DNA from: SZUA-35 sp964351995
GTDB lineage: Bacteria > Actinomycetota > Acidimicrobiia > Acidimicrobiales > SZUA-35
Reading direction: 5' to 3'
NCBI GenBank assembly: GCA_964351995.1
Contig: CAYGQE010000025.1
Span: forward strand, 13,085-77,084
DNA: 64,000 nucleotides
Part shown: one piece after another, positions 24,391 to 33,841 of the stretch
Layout of the letters: the number at the start of each line of letters is the position of its first letter
Numbering within the stretch: position 1 is the stretch's first letter
Position numbers and translations under genes: made by a program
Notes under the pieces: model-generated
What the model was told of the DNA's origin: nothing
The model's database searches: none
Seen by the model: the letters and a program-made list of their open reading frames with translations, nothing else

Positions 24391-26580
24391 TCAGAGATTG
24401 ACCTCGAACACCTGGGCCTGGGAATCAACGGCGGAGCGGGCGACGACGATCCGGTGCCGACCGGCGGCAGGGCGCCACGCATGCACGACGGGATCACGGT
24501 TCTCAAGCCGCTGAACGTCTACCGGGATCTCGAAGCTGATCTCGGCGCCGGCACGCACCTCAATCCGGGCGAACCCGATCAGCCGCGGCGGCGCATCGGC
24601 GTCGGGGAGTTCGGCGTAGACCTGCACGACGTCAGCGCCCTCTCTGCTGCCGGTGTTCCTCACGGTCCCCCGCACGGTGATCGTTTCGTGTGCGACGTCG
24701 ACGGCGACACCATCGAGCTCGAACGTCGTGTACGAGAGGCCGAACCCGAAGGGGAACATCGGAGCGGCGCCAACACGAGCCAGATGCCACCAGCCATGCC
24801 AGCGGTCGTAGGCGAACGTGGTTGCGTCTCGATGAAACGGCGGGAGGTCACCCTCGTCGGCCGGGACGCTGAAAGGAAGACGACCCGAGGGATTCACCTC
24901 ACCGAACAGCACATCGGCCAGGCCCGGCCCTGCTTCGGCACCGCCGTACCAAGCCTGAACAACGGCCGACACGTCGTTGACCCACTCTGACATGACGACG
25001 GCGCTACCGGCCTGGATGACCACGACGGTGCGTGGGTTCGCTGCGGCCACGGCACGAATCAGCGCAACGTCGGTGTCCGGCAGCCTCAACGACGACCGAT
25101 CGCCACCGGTGCTGAAACCCTGCGGGCGCTCGCCGATTCGGTCTGGCCGAATCGTGGGAGGAAGCTTGGTCAGCGACTGCTGGAACCGCTCGACCACCTC
25201 GGGTTCGTCAGACTCGGGGAACATCGCTGGGAGCGACGGGTCGGTCGCTCCGATGTATTCGCCCTCGTCTTCGAACGTGTACCCAACCACGACGACAGCG
25301 ACGTCGGCCTCGGCGGCGATCTTCGCGACCTGGTCCATGTCCTCGCCGCGGTCGTGACTGACCTCTGCTCCCGCTTGCCGCAGCCCCTCCAGCACCGTGT
25401 GGCACTCGAGATCCCAGACATCGCTCGAGCCACCGTCGCCCAGATTGATCGTGTCGGCGAGGCGCCCGAACACGGCGACCTTCGATGACGTGCCCATTGG
25501 CAAAAGAGGTTGGTCGTCCACCACCTCGTTGCGCAGCAGCACAACCGAACGCGCCGCCACTTCCCTGGCCAATGCTCGGTGGGCGGCTGAGCCGATGACG
25601 GCGGCGGGCGGAGCCTCCGCTGACAGCACGTTGTCGAACCGGAGCAGCGTCGACACCACACGCTCCACGGCAGCATCAACGTCACTCCACGATGCTTCAC
25701 CACTCTCGAGCGCAGCGGCCAAGTGCTGGGCCCGAACCATGCGGTAGGGCATCTCGAGATCGAGACCGGCGGTGATCGACGTTGCCGCATCACGCAGACC
25801 AAAGATCCAGTCGCTGATGACGAAGCCTTCGAAGCCCCACTCGCCTCGCAAGACATCACGGATCAACGCCGGGCTCTCGCCACACCACTCGCCGTTGATC
25901 GAGTTGTAGGCCGTCATCACCGAGGCGACGCCTTCGTCGACGATGCGACGAAAGTGTGGGAGATAGATTTCGTGCAGCGCGATCTCGTCGACGTTGATGT
26001 CGACAGAGAAGCGAGCGTTCTCCATCGAGTTGCAGGCGAAATGCTTCACACACGCCATCACGTTGCGTTGCAGCCCTCGGGTGAGCGCCGCACCGAGTTC
26101 CCCGACGTGAAAGGGATCCTCTCCGTAGGTCTCCTGCGCCCTGCCCCAGGCTGGATGGCGCAACACATTCACGCAGACCGCACCCGTGAGTGTTGCCCCC
26201 GAGGCTCGCAGCTCGGCTCCAATGGCTTCGCCGATGCGCTCTTCGAGGGCGGGGTCCCACGTCGCACCACGAGCCATGGTCACCGGGAAGCAGGTGGCGT
26301 TTCCGATCACTGCACCTCTGGGCCCGTCGGCGAACGCCACACCAGGCAGACCAAGGCGTTCCACCTGGGCGGCCACGAAGGGCGCCTTGTGATAGCCGTT
26401 CTGCGTCGTGAGGTAGCGCAGACCACCCCACGTCGGGGCATCGCCATCGAGGCACCAGAGTCGTTCGTCCGGAGACATCGTGGCCACGAGCTGACGGGCG
26501 GCGTCGGCGGGCGAGACGCCAGCGGCAACTGCCGTGCGGGCCTCGTCGAAGTGAGTGATGGGCGGTCGTTGATCCGACAT
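24391..26580 (-). CDS. glycoside hydrolase family 3 beta-glucosidase-like enzyme
   Basis: A 729-residue GH3 enzyme that removes terminal beta-linked sugars. The N-terminal TIM barrel has KHFACNSMENAR and the nucleophile Asp257 in VISDW. The alpha/beta sandwich domain follows (VVGYTFEDEGEYIG), and the C-terminal fibronectin-III-like domain has GTVRNTGSREGADVVQVY. No signal peptide is visible, so it probably acts in the cytoplasm on imported oligosaccharides. AGGA precedes the start. No sugar transporter is adjacent. The sugar specificity cannot be read from the sequence. Confidence 0.93.
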   Translation of the reverse strand: MSDQRPPITHFDEARTAVAAGVSPADAARQLVATMSPDERLWCLDGDAPTWGGLRYLTTQNGYHKAPFVAAQVERLGLPGVAFADGPRGAVIGNATCFPVTMARGATWDPALEERIGEAIGAELRASGATLTGAVCVNVLRHPAWGRAQETYGEDPFHVGELGAALTRGLQRNVMACVKHFACNSMENARFSVDINVDEIALHEIYLPHFRRIVDEGVASVMTAYNSINGEWCGESPALIRDVLRGEWGFEGFVISDWIFGLRDAATSITAGLDLEMPYRMVRAQHLAAALESGEASWSDVDAAVERVVSTLLRFDNVLSAEAPPAAVIGSAAHRALAREVAARSVVLLRNEVVDDQPLLPMGTSSKVAVFGRLADTINLGDGGSSDVWDLECHTVLEGLRQAGAEVSHDRGEDMDQVAKIAAEADVAVVVVGYTFEDEGEYIGATDPSLPAMFPESDEPEVVERFQQSLTKLPPTIRPDRIGERPQGFSTGGDRSSLRLPDTDVALIRAVAAANPRTVVVIQAGSAVVMSEWVNDVSAVVQAWYGGAEAGPGLADVLFGEVNPSGRLPFSVPADEGDLPPFHRDATTFAYDRWHGWWHLARVGAAPMFPFGFGLSYTTFELDGVAVDVAHETITVRGTVRNTGSREGADVVQVYAELPDADAPPRLIGFARIEVRAGAEISFEIPVDVQRLENRDPVVHAWRPAAGRHRIVVARSAVDSQAQVFEVNL

Positions 26581-26673
26581 CTGGCGATCCTACGCGTGGC
26601 AGCCGAGCCGGTCAGATGCCCGAACTCCTTGCTCCGGTTCCGGACCCGCCACCTCGGCGCCTACGATCGACCG

Positions 26674-27300
26674 ATGGCACGTCTCGATCGAGTGATCACA
26701 TCCGGCATTTTCTCCTTGGACGGAGGCGACTACGAGGTCGACAACAACGTCTGGATCATTGGCGATGATCGAGAGGCCATCGTGATCGATGCCGCTCACG
26801 ATCATCAGGCCATTCTCGAAGGACTCGGCGATCGCAAGCTGAAGGCCATCGTGTCGACCCACGGCCACAACGACCACATCAACGCCGCCGCCGACCTCGC
26901 CGACGAAACCGGAGCGCCGATCTACCTCCACCCCGATGACGCCATGCTCTGGGACGTCATGTACCCCGACCGCCGCGTCGACGACTCACTCGCCGACGGC
27001 CAGCTGATTCAGGTGGGCGGCGCAGAGCTCACCGTGTTGCACACCCCTGGCCACTCCCCCGGCGGCTGCTGCCTCCACCTTCCCGCCGATGGTCTGCTCT
27101 TCAGCGGTGACACGCTCTTCAACGGTGGCCCCGGGGCCACCGGACGCAGCTTCTCGAGTTACGAGGTCATCCTCGACTCGATCGAGCACAAGCTGTTCAC
27201 GCTGCCCGAGCACACCCACGTCCACACCGGCCACGGTGATTCCACGGTCATCGGCACCGAAGCGGCCAACCTCGCCGAGTGGCGGGCCAAGCAAGACTGA
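26674..27300 (+). CDS. MBL-fold hydrolase of the mycothiol formaldehyde-detoxification type
   Basis: 208 residues. The metallo-beta-lactamase metal motif THGHNDH is at residues 62-68, the third-histidine loop HTPGHSPGG follows, and the metal-bridging Asp is in FSGDTLFNGGPGATGRSF. Sequence and length resemble the hydrolase encoded next to mscR in mycobacteria, which is proposed to hydrolyse S-formylmycothiol. Here the two genes are separated by about 6.7 kb and five other genes. The ATG at 26674 gives the natural start; the open frame upstream is only antisense to the GH3 gene. Confidence 0.9.
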   Translation: MARLDRVITSGIFSLDGGDYEVDNNVWIIGDDREAIVIDAAHDHQAILEGLGDRKLKAIVSTHGHNDHINAAADLADETGAPIYLHPDDAMLWDVMYPDRRVDDSLADGQLIQVGGAELTVLHTPGHSPGGCCLHLPADGLLFSGDTLFNGGPGATGRSFSSYEVILDSIEHKLFTLPEHTHVHTGHGDSTVIGTEAANLAEWRAKQD

Positions 27301-27396
27301 ACCCCTCGGGGGGATCCTGCCGATTCCTTGCCAATTCGTTGTCAACCATCTGTCAGTCGAAATCGACAGTGGTGCAAACAATCGAAGGAATCGACC

Positions 27397-27744
27397 ATGT
27401 CCTCAACTCCCGAGTCCACCACTGAAACAACAGCGCCGCCGGTGCTCCCGATACCGCGCCGCTCGATGGCACTGATAGCGATGCTGGCCTTCGCCAGCCT
27501 GATGGCCGGAGGCGTGTTGCGTTTCGCCACGACCGCTGACATCGATCCTGACCCGATCCAACAGATCGCAGTGAGCATCGACGGCCTCCCCCTGATCGGC
27601 AACCTCATCGTTGACGCCGACGGAGGGGGCATCAATGTCCTCGACGTGGCCGAAACCGATGGGGCCGGCGGGTTCGAAGACGACGACAGCAACCACGGCG
27701 GTCACGACGGGCAACGCGATGGCCGCCGGGGCAATGACAATTGA
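27397..27744 (+). CDS. small membrane protein of unknown function
   Basis: 115 residues with one hydrophobic segment (MALIAMLAFASLMAGGVLRFA, about 24-44). The C-terminus is rich in Asp, Gly and His (GFEDDDSNHGGHDGQRDGRRGNDN), possibly metal-binding or simply disordered. GAAGGA precedes the ATG by 8 bases. It is convergent with the amino-acid transporter operon. Not recognised. Confidence 0.7.
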   Translation: MSSTPESTTETTAPPVLPIPRRSMALIAMLAFASLMAGGVLRFATTADIDPDPIQQIAVSIDGLPLIGNLIVDADGGGINVLDVAETDGAGGFEDDDSNHGGHDGQRDGRRGNDN

Positions 27745-27760
27745 TCGACGAGCGCTCCGG

Positions 27761-28555
27761 CTAGAGGATCTGTGAGAGGAACAGTCGAGTGCGCTCTTCT
27801 CGCGGGTTGGTGAAGAAGTGCTCGGGGGTGCCCACCTCGACGACTTGACCGTCGGCCATGAAAAGAACACGGTCTGCGACCTCGCGAGCGAAGCCCATCT
27901 CGTGGGTGACACAGATCATGGTCATGCCCTCGGCAGCGAGATCTTTCATGGTGTCGAGCACCTCTTTGATCATCTCGGGATCAAGGGCCGAGGTGGGCTC
28001 ATCAAAGAGCAGCACCTTGGGGTTCATCGCCAGCGAGCGAGCAATCGCCACACGCTGTTGCTGACCGCCGGACAGCTGACCCGGGAACTTGCGAGCCTGG
28101 TCGGGAATCTTCACCCGCTCGAGCAGCTCCATCGCCTTCGCCTCGGCCTCGGCCTTGGGGATCCGGCGGACTTGGCGGGGCGCCAGCGTGATGTTGTCGA
28201 GAATCGTCAGGTGCGGGAACAGGTTGAATGACTGGAAGACCATGCCGGTCTCGCGCCGAATCTCCTGGATGTTGCGAACGTCGTCAGACAGCTCGATGCC
28301 GTCGACCACGATGCGGCCACGATCGTGCTTCTCGAGACGGTTGATGCAGCGAATGAGCGTCGACTTGCCGGAACCGGATGGCCCGATGACCACCACCACC
28401 TCCTGCTGGCCAACGAGCATGTCAATGCCCTTGAGCGCTTGGAAGTCGCCAAAGAACTTGTCGACGCCGGAGACCTCGATCATGACCTCGCGATCACCGA
28501 TGTTGGTGGCATCAGCATCGACGCTGGCCGTTGCGGGACTGGTTTGATCTGTCAT
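27761..28555 (-). CDS. aapP: amino-acid ABC transporter ATP-binding protein
   Basis: A 264-residue ATPase of the polar-amino-acid uptake family. Walker A GPSGSGKS is at 58-65, with Q-loop VFQSFNLFPHLT, signature LSGGQQQRVAIARSL, Walker B VLLFDEPTSALDPE and H-loop VTHEMGFA. It energises uptake of glutamate/aspartate-type or general L-amino acids with the permeases encoded upstream. Its start overlaps the stop of aapM (ATGA), and it is the last gene of the aapJQMP-type operon. Confidence 0.94.
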   Translation of the reverse strand: MTDQTSPATASVDADATNIGDREVMIEVSGVDKFFGDFQALKGIDMLVGQQEVVVVIGPSGSGKSTLIRCINRLEKHDRGRIVVDGIELSDDVRNIQEIRRETGMVFQSFNLFPHLTILDNITLAPRQVRRIPKAEAEAKAMELLERVKIPDQARKFPGQLSGGQQQRVAIARSLAMNPKVLLFDEPTSALDPEMIKEVLDTMKDLAAEGMTMICVTHEMGFAREVADRVLFMADGQVVEVGTPEHFFTNPREERTRLFLSQIL

Positions 28556-30096
28556 CGCTGTCCTACTCCCAATCGACGTTCGAGCCGCTGGCTCTCCCGA
28601 GACATACTGAACGCAACCACGGCGAAGCCGACGGCCACGAAGGTGAGACTCTCGGCGATACCGAAGCCTCGGAATTCCGCCTGGGCATGAATCTGTCCAC
28701 GCACTTCGAGGAATTCCGGTAGCGCAATGATCGAGAACAGCGTGGTGTCCTTGAACAGAGCGATGAACTGTCCGACCATCGCAGGGATCACGGCCCGCAG
28801 CGCCTGCGGTAACACGATGAGTCGCATGATCTTGGCCTGGGACAACCCCTGCGCTTGCCCGGCTTCGATCTGTCCCTTGGGCACCGACTGGAGCCCGCCC
28901 CGAATGATCTCGGCGATGTAGGCAGCTGAGAAAAGCGTGACTGCTGCGATCGCCCTCGTCACCAACGAAAGCGGCGTGTCGGTGTTCAGGAAGAACCCGA
29001 GGAAGAACTGAGCGGCCAACAAGAACGTGATCAGGGGCGCACCGCGAAAGAACTCGATGTAGCCCACCGACAAGAACCGAATCGCCGGAAGGTCAGAGCG
29101 CCGACCGAGTGCTAGCAACACGCCCAGCGGGAACGCCAACACGATGCCGCCGACCGTGGCCACCAGATTGAGGTGGAAACCACCCCACTCTTTCCAGTCG
29201 ATACCACCGTGGTCGACAATGCCGTTGACAACGAAGACGGCGATGCCGGCGAGTACCACAGCACCGGCTCGACCGCCGTCGATGCGATCACCCCGGTACG
29301 CAACAAACGCACCGTACAGACCGACACCGAGCGGTACCACCATCAGAATTCCGGGCCGGAGACCGAACGCAACGACAGCTGCTGCTGCGCCAACGAAAGC
29401 TATCGCCGCCGAGGTCGAGCCTGGCAGCCGAGCCACGAGTGCGTTGAGGGCCGGCAAGAGGGCAAGCGTGGTGTACATCCATGCCCAGCCGCCCGTTCCC
29501 GACAGGACCTGGAAACTGATGCAGGCGCCCACCGCAGCCAACGAGTATGCGTATGGCCGTAATCCAGCAGTCACCCGAGAGGCGAAGGCCCACCCGAGGA
29601 TTCCAAGGCCCAACGCACCGCCAGTCAGCAGCCACGGTCCCACCGTTTCGACGAAGGCGACCAGAATCAGGAGCATGAACGCACCAACGGCCCAGAAGCT
29701 CGACAGGTACGTGCGCCATGAGGTCGGCTCGAATGGCTCGCCGGTCTCTTCAGCGGTGTCTCGCGCCGCCGACCGCATCGATCCCATGAGCACACCGAAC
29801 GATGCAGAGAGAATCAGCAGTTGAGCCACGATTCGCCATCGCTCTTCGCGCGGATACTGGCCGATCATGAAGTTCTCGAGGTTGCTCGAAACCGGCTCCC
29901 ACTGCCCGGTGATGAACACGAACCTGAACAGTCGGTAGAGCAAGTACGTGGCGATCGGAGCAAACAGCAACGTGATCACCGTGTTCAGCGGTGAGTTGAA
30001 GAGGTTGCGACGGGCCCATTTGGCCGCGCCCAGTGAGTTGTCAGGCGGACGCGAAAGGTCTTCGGCCTGCGCCGGAATGGTCGTGAGATCGGTCAT
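28552..30096 (-). CDS. aapM: amino-acid ABC transporter permease, AapM type
   Basis: A 514-residue membrane permease. A long N-terminal region with several transmembrane helices precedes the HisM-type permease domain at the C-terminal end, whose EAA loop is EAGQAQGLSQAKIMRLIVLPQALR. This extended layout is typical of AapM/BztC. The ATG at 30096 overlaps the aapQ stop by four bases, which fixes the start even though the frame stays open further upstream. It pairs with AapQ in the membrane. Confidence 0.92.
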   Translation of the reverse strand: MTDLTTIPAQAEDLSRPPDNSLGAAKWARRNLFNSPLNTVITLLFAPIATYLLYRLFRFVFITGQWEPVSSNLENFMIGQYPREERWRIVAQLLILSASFGVLMGSMRSAARDTAEETGEPFEPTSWRTYLSSFWAVGAFMLLILVAFVETVGPWLLTGGALGLGILGWAFASRVTAGLRPYAYSLAAVGACISFQVLSGTGGWAWMYTTLALLPALNALVARLPGSTSAAIAFVGAAAAVVAFGLRPGILMVVPLGVGLYGAFVAYRGDRIDGGRAGAVVLAGIAVFVVNGIVDHGGIDWKEWGGFHLNLVATVGGIVLAFPLGVLLALGRRSDLPAIRFLSVGYIEFFRGAPLITFLLAAQFFLGFFLNTDTPLSLVTRAIAAVTLFSAAYIAEIIRGGLQSVPKGQIEAGQAQGLSQAKIMRLIVLPQALRAVIPAMVGQFIALFKDTTLFSIIALPEFLEVRGQIHAQAEFRGFGIAESLTFVAVGFAVVAFSMSRESQRLERRLGVGQR

Positions 30097-31352
30097 CGGC
30101 CCACCAATTGGAATCGACGGTTGACGATGTTGAGGATGATCGACCAGAAGAACGAGAAGCCGAGATAAATCAACATCAAGACAGCGAGCAGAGGCACGGC
30201 AGGCTTTCCGTTGCCGATGGCGGTACGTATCAGCTGCGTGATCTCCGGATAGGCAACCACCACGCCGAGCGACGTGTTCTTCGTCAGGTTCAAGAACTGG
30301 TTGATCATCGGCGGGATGGCAATGCGCAGTGCCTGGGGAAGGACGACGAATCGGTAGCGTTGGAAGCCCGAGAGGGCGAGTGCGTTCGACGCTTCGGTCT
30401 GCCCCTTCGCAACCGCTTGGATCGATCCTCGCACGATCTCGGCGACGTGGCTCGCTGTGTAAAGGCCGAGCGCAACCGTGAGGCTGATCCACCCCGCATT
30501 CGTGGCGAAGCCTCCCTCGATGAGCCGCCCGGACTCTGACACGGCGGGCCAGGACATTCGATACGGCGTGCCCGTCACCACGAAGGCGACAAGGAAGAGT
30601 CCGAGCAGCGTGCCCAGCGACCAAAGGACCCGGCGATGAGGCTCGCCGGTGGTCAGGTTGATCTGCGTACGTCGTCGCCAGACGACGACAACGGCGGCCA
30701 AGACGAACAGCATCAGGATCCAGAAGACGCCAGTCGAACCGGACGTGGCGATCGACGGAACACCCCACCGGTCATTCGACAGAATCAGGAGATTGGAATC
30801 GACACCGGGAAACTTCAGCTGCGTCGGAGCACTACTGGGGTTGAACGGGGGAAGCGGACCGAAGGTGAAGACGGCGAAACCGAAGAACGCAATCAGGATG
30901 AGCGGAGGAACATTTCGCACGCCCTCGACATAGAGCTGCGAGAGCCTGGCCACCAGCCAGTTGCTGGACAAGCGGCCAATGCCGATGAGCGTGCCGAGGG
31001 TGACGGCGAGCAAAATGCCGAACACGGCGGACACCGCAGTGTTCTTGATACCGACCCAGAGAAGGTTGGGGAACAGTGGGCTTCGATCGTCGAAGCCCGG
31101 ATCATCCCGGATGCTGAAGTTCGTCGGCTGGTCGAACACACCGAAATCGATCGGGATGCCACTGGCATCGAGATTGGTGATCAAGTTGTTGATCAACCAG
31201 TACAGGGTCCCGCCGACGCCGACGACAGCGACGACCTGGCCCACGATGCGCAAGACGTTGACGTCGCGCCAGGGTGGGGGCCGTTGTTGAGATGGAGGCT
31301 CGGCCTTGGTGGCGGTCAAGATGCTCGCTTCAGAAAGAACGGTTGCGGACAA
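30093..31352 (-). CDS. aapQ: amino-acid ABC transporter permease, AapQ type
   Basis: A 419-residue permease with a TM helix near the N-terminus (residues 35-55), a periplasmic stretch (YWLINNLITNLDASGIPIDFGVFDQPTNFSI is characteristic of AapQ/BztB), and the C-terminal permease domain with EAA loop EASNALALSGFQRYRFVVLPQALRIAIPP. It is separated from aapJ by about 100 bases containing two strong hairpins, and is then tightly coupled to aapM. Confidence 0.93.
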   Translation of the reverse strand: MSATVLSEASILTATKAEPPSQQRPPPWRDVNVLRIVGQVVAVVGVGGTLYWLINNLITNLDASGIPIDFGVFDQPTNFSIRDDPGFDDRSPLFPNLLWVGIKNTAVSAVFGILLAVTLGTLIGIGRLSSNWLVARLSQLYVEGVRNVPPLILIAFFGFAVFTFGPLPPFNPSSAPTQLKFPGVDSNLLILSNDRWGVPSIATSGSTGVFWILMLFVLAAVVVVWRRRTQINLTTGEPHRRVLWSLGTLLGLFLVAFVVTGTPYRMSWPAVSESGRLIEGGFATNAGWISLTVALGLYTASHVAEIVRGSIQAVAKGQTEASNALALSGFQRYRFVVLPQALRIAIPPMINQFLNLTKNTSLGVVVAYPEITQLIRTAIGNGKPAVPLLAVLMLIYLGFSFFWSIILNIVNRRFQLVGR

Positions 31353-31370
31353 CCAACGGACGGGAACCGG

Positions 31371-31403
31371 ACCTGCCGGCGAGCCAAAAACTCGCCGGCA
31401 GGT
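31371..31403 (-). terminator. hairpin between aapJ and aapQ (downstream of two)
   Basis: Thirteen-base perfect arms (ACCTGCCGGCGAG with CTCGCCGGCAGGT) enclose a seven-base loop that reads TTTTTGG on the coding strand. It lies in the gap between the binding-protein gene and the first permease gene. It could act as a partial terminator or as a 3' stabiliser of aapJ mRNA, giving more binding protein than permease. Confidence 0.7.
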
Positions 31404-31413
31404 GTGGTGCTCA

Positions 31414-31441
31414 GTGGGTCACGACTCGAGTCGTGACCCAC
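31414..31441. repeat. perfect 28-bp palindrome between aapJ and aapQ
   Basis: Arms GTGGGTCACGACTC and GAGTCGTGACCCAC abut with no loop, starting about 17 bases after the aapJ stop. It could be a second RNA stem, with a few bases opened for the loop, or an operator. Together with the neighbouring hairpin it makes this gap strongly structured. Confidence 0.85.
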
Positions 31442-31457
31442 GACGATCAACCAGTGA

Positions 31458-32555
31458 TCAGCGGTACGGCGGGACGTAGAGGAGCCCGCCGTTGGTCCAC
31501 AGGTCGTTCGGCGATCCTTCGAGAAGGAGGCCGATCGGGATGATGTGTTCGTTGTAGATCTCTTCGTAGTTGCCGACCTGGCTCACGACCTGCACAGCGA
31601 AGTCCGCTGGGAGACCGAGGCCCGGATCGAAGCCATCACTACCGATGAAGTTCAAGATGTTCGGATCGTCACCGGAGTAGCTACCGATGTTGCTCGAATC
31701 GAGCCCGAACTCCCAGGCTTGCACGGTGGCCATGACAGACCACTCGACCGCTTGTGCCCATTCGGTGTCACCATCGACGACGACGGGACCGAGCGGCTCC
31801 TTCGAGATGACCTCAGCCATGATGAACTGCTCGGCTCCACCTTCGCCCTCGATGGAGGACTTGAAAGCGGCGAGCTGTGACGCATCGGAGGTCCACGCCT
31901 CACACTGGCCTTCTTCGTATGCGGGACGCAATGCGTTGTTGTCCTCGAACACGACGGGGTTGAACGGAATACCACGAGCGCTGAACACAGCATTCAGGTT
32001 GAGTTCGGTCGTCGTGCCGGAGAGCACGCAGATGCTGGCATCGGCGAGATCTTCAAGCGTGGTGAAGCCGGTGCTGGCCGGAACCATCATGCCCTGGCCG
32101 TCGTAGAAGGTCGTGAACAAGAAGTTCGCACCTTCCTGACCATCACGGGTTGCCGTCCACGTGGTGTTGCGAATCAGGACATCGATCTCGCCGGACTGCA
32201 GCGCAGTGAAACGAGCATCGGAGGTGAGCGGAACGAATTCCACCGCGTTTGCATCGCCGAGGATGCCGGCGGCGACAACACGACAGAAGTCGATGTCGAA
32301 GCCATCGAACTCGCCGGCGTCATCAACGATGCCGAAGCCTGGGAGGGTGTCGTTGCCGCCGCAGATGAGCGTCCCACGCTCTTGCACTGCGGCCAGGCGT
32401 CCGCCAGCCTGAGTGAGTTCAACGGTCTCTTCACCGTCGGATGTGTCTTCGGTCGAGTCATCGCTTGACTCCTCAGCATCAGAACTGCAGGCTGCTGCCG
32501 TCAGTATCAGTGCCAGGAATACAGCGAAGAGGCGTAGCCACTTCGTGGTCTTCAT
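31458..32555 (-). CDS. aapJ: general amino-acid ABC transporter substrate-binding lipoprotein
   Basis: 365 residues. The signal MKTTKWLRLFAVFLALILTAAAC ends in a lipobox (Cys23), and an acidic Ser/Asp/Glu linker follows. The family-3 solute-binding fold begins at LAAVQERGTLICGG, with the AapJ/BztA marker DVLIRNTTWTATRDGQEGANFLFTTFYDGQG. It captures amino acids outside the membrane for AapQMP. It is the first gene of the operon, and the region 32556-32741 should hold the promoter; I could not fix a -10/-35 pair. Confidence 0.94.
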   Translation of the reverse strand: MKTTKWLRLFAVFLALILTAAACSSDAEESSDDSTEDTSDGEETVELTQAGGRLAAVQERGTLICGGNDTLPGFGIVDDAGEFDGFDIDFCRVVAAGILGDANAVEFVPLTSDARFTALQSGEIDVLIRNTTWTATRDGQEGANFLFTTFYDGQGMMVPASTGFTTLEDLADASICVLSGTTTELNLNAVFSARGIPFNPVVFEDNNALRPAYEEGQCEAWTSDASQLAAFKSSIEGEGGAEQFIMAEVISKEPLGPVVVDGDTEWAQAVEWSVMATVQAWEFGLDSSNIGSYSGDDPNILNFIGSDGFDPGLGLPADFAVQVVSQVGNYEEIYNEHIIPIGLLLEGSPNDLWTNGGLLYVPPYR

Positions 32556-32741
32556 GAGTTGTCTCCTTGTCCCGGAGGGGAACCTCGCCCTCGCCGTGTG
32601 GCGAGGAAGTGGCGGAGAACTTAGCGGCCCACCTCACGTCGTGCTCGGGATGCGTCAAGAACGCTGTGTTTCAGCCGTGATACCGCACCGCAACAAGCTG
32701 CAAGCAGCGGCACGGAATCCGGCGATCTACAGTCGTAGCCG

Positions 32742-33434
32742 ATGACCGAAACACCCTCCACATCGCAGGGTCTGCGGTTCTCCAATGGCGACGCAGCAAC
32801 GCTGGCTGTCACCTACTTCACTGCTGGGCTTGCGGTCTCGGTCCTTCACGTCACGCAAGGAGCCGACCCACTGGTCGTGATTGCTGCAGCCTTCATCGTC
32901 AACTCGGCCACCTCAACGCTTGCGTTCACGGCGGTGGCCACGACAGGCGGTTCGACGCTTGCGGCGGTGGCGAGCGGTTGGCTGGTGGCGACCAGGTTCG
33001 GTCTGTTCGCCGCTGCACTCGGTCCACGCCTCTGGCCGCAACGATGGAAGCGTGCGCTCGCCGCACACATGGCCTTCGACCCCAGCGTGGCACTGGCCTT
33101 GCGAGAAGACACCGACGAGCTGGCACAGCAAGCATTCGTCAAGGCCGGGTTGTGGCTGTGTGTACCGTGGTGGATCTCGGCCGTGGTCGGTGCCCTCATC
33201 GCCGACCGGTTGGGAGACACCGATGCCCTTGGGCTCGACGTGGTGCTGCCCGCTTTGCTGCTCGCCATCGTGTTTCCCCAACTGCGCGAACGGGGCGGAC
33301 AAGTCGTGGCGGCAGCGTCGGTGGTTCTCGCCCTCGGCCTGGTGGGGTTCACACCAGGCGGAGTGCCCGAGTTGGTCGGTGGCGCGGCTGCGCTCCTGGT
33401 GCTGACCCAGCGGCCGAAAGACAGAGGCACCTGA
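32742..33434 (+). CDS. azlC: AzlC-family branched-chain amino-acid exporter subunit
   Basis: A 230-residue membrane protein with about five hydrophobic segments. The AzlC-like stretch SGWLVATRFGLFAAALGPRLWP and the following FDPSVALALRE fit the family. With AzlD it forms a two-component exporter of branched-chain amino acids. Its stop overlaps the AzlD start (TGATG). It is divergent from aapJ, so uptake and export genes share a 186-base promoter region. Confidence 0.8.
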   Translation: MTETPSTSQGLRFSNGDAATLAVTYFTAGLAVSVLHVTQGADPLVVIAAAFIVNSATSTLAFTAVATTGGSTLAAVASGWLVATRFGLFAAALGPRLWPQRWKRALAAHMAFDPSVALALREDTDELAQQAFVKAGLWLCVPWWISAVVGALIADRLGDTDALGLDVVLPALLLAIVFPQLRERGGQVVAAASVVLALGLVGFTPGGVPELVGGAAALLVLTQRPKDRGT

Positions 33435-33739
33435 TGTTGACCTGGACTGCGGTCGGCCTCCTCGCCATCGGCGTCTACGGCCAGCGCGCCATCGGCGCCA
33501 CCGCGATCGACACCGCTCGCCTCGACCCCCGATGGCAGCGCGTGCTCACCGCGCTGCCGCTCGCCATCATCAGTGCCGTGATTGCGCTGCAATCGGTCAC
33601 GAGCAGCCGATCGCTCGAACTCGATGCTCGGCTGGCCGGCATCGCCGTGGCAGCGGCCTGCGCCTGGCGCCGTCTTCCACTGCTGGTGACCGTGCTTGCC
33701 GCCGCTGCCACGACAGCGGCGATCCGGGCCACCACCTGA
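33434..33739 (+). CDS. azlD: AzlD-family small exporter subunit
   Basis: A 101-residue protein with three to four transmembrane segments (MLTWTAVGLLAIGVYGQRA; VLTALPLAIISAVIALQSV; two shorter ones at the end). The stretch W-Q-R-V-L-T-A-L-P-L is typical of AzlD. It overlaps the AzlC stop, as usual for this pair, which gives mutual support to both calls. Confidence 0.82.
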   Translation: MLTWTAVGLLAIGVYGQRAIGATAIDTARLDPRWQRVLTALPLAIISAVIALQSVTSSRSLELDARLAGIAVAAACAWRRLPLLVTVLAAAATTAAIRATT

Positions 33740-33841
33740 GCGGAACAGACCATTCGAAAGAAATCTTCGATTCCGTGTCATCGTTTTCACTCTCCCAGCC
33801 CTCGATACGGCATGAGGGTGACCACTCCAACGGACGAGGGC

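Noticed and set aside
25723..26673. Open frame extending the metallo-hydrolase far upstream
   Set aside because: The extension is antisense to the GH3 gene and has no domain. The ATG at 26674 gives the family's natural N-terminus.
30097..30768. N-terminal extension of the aapM frame
   Set aside because: It overlaps aapQ in another frame and is Arg/His-rich; the ATGA junction at 30093-30096 marks the true start.
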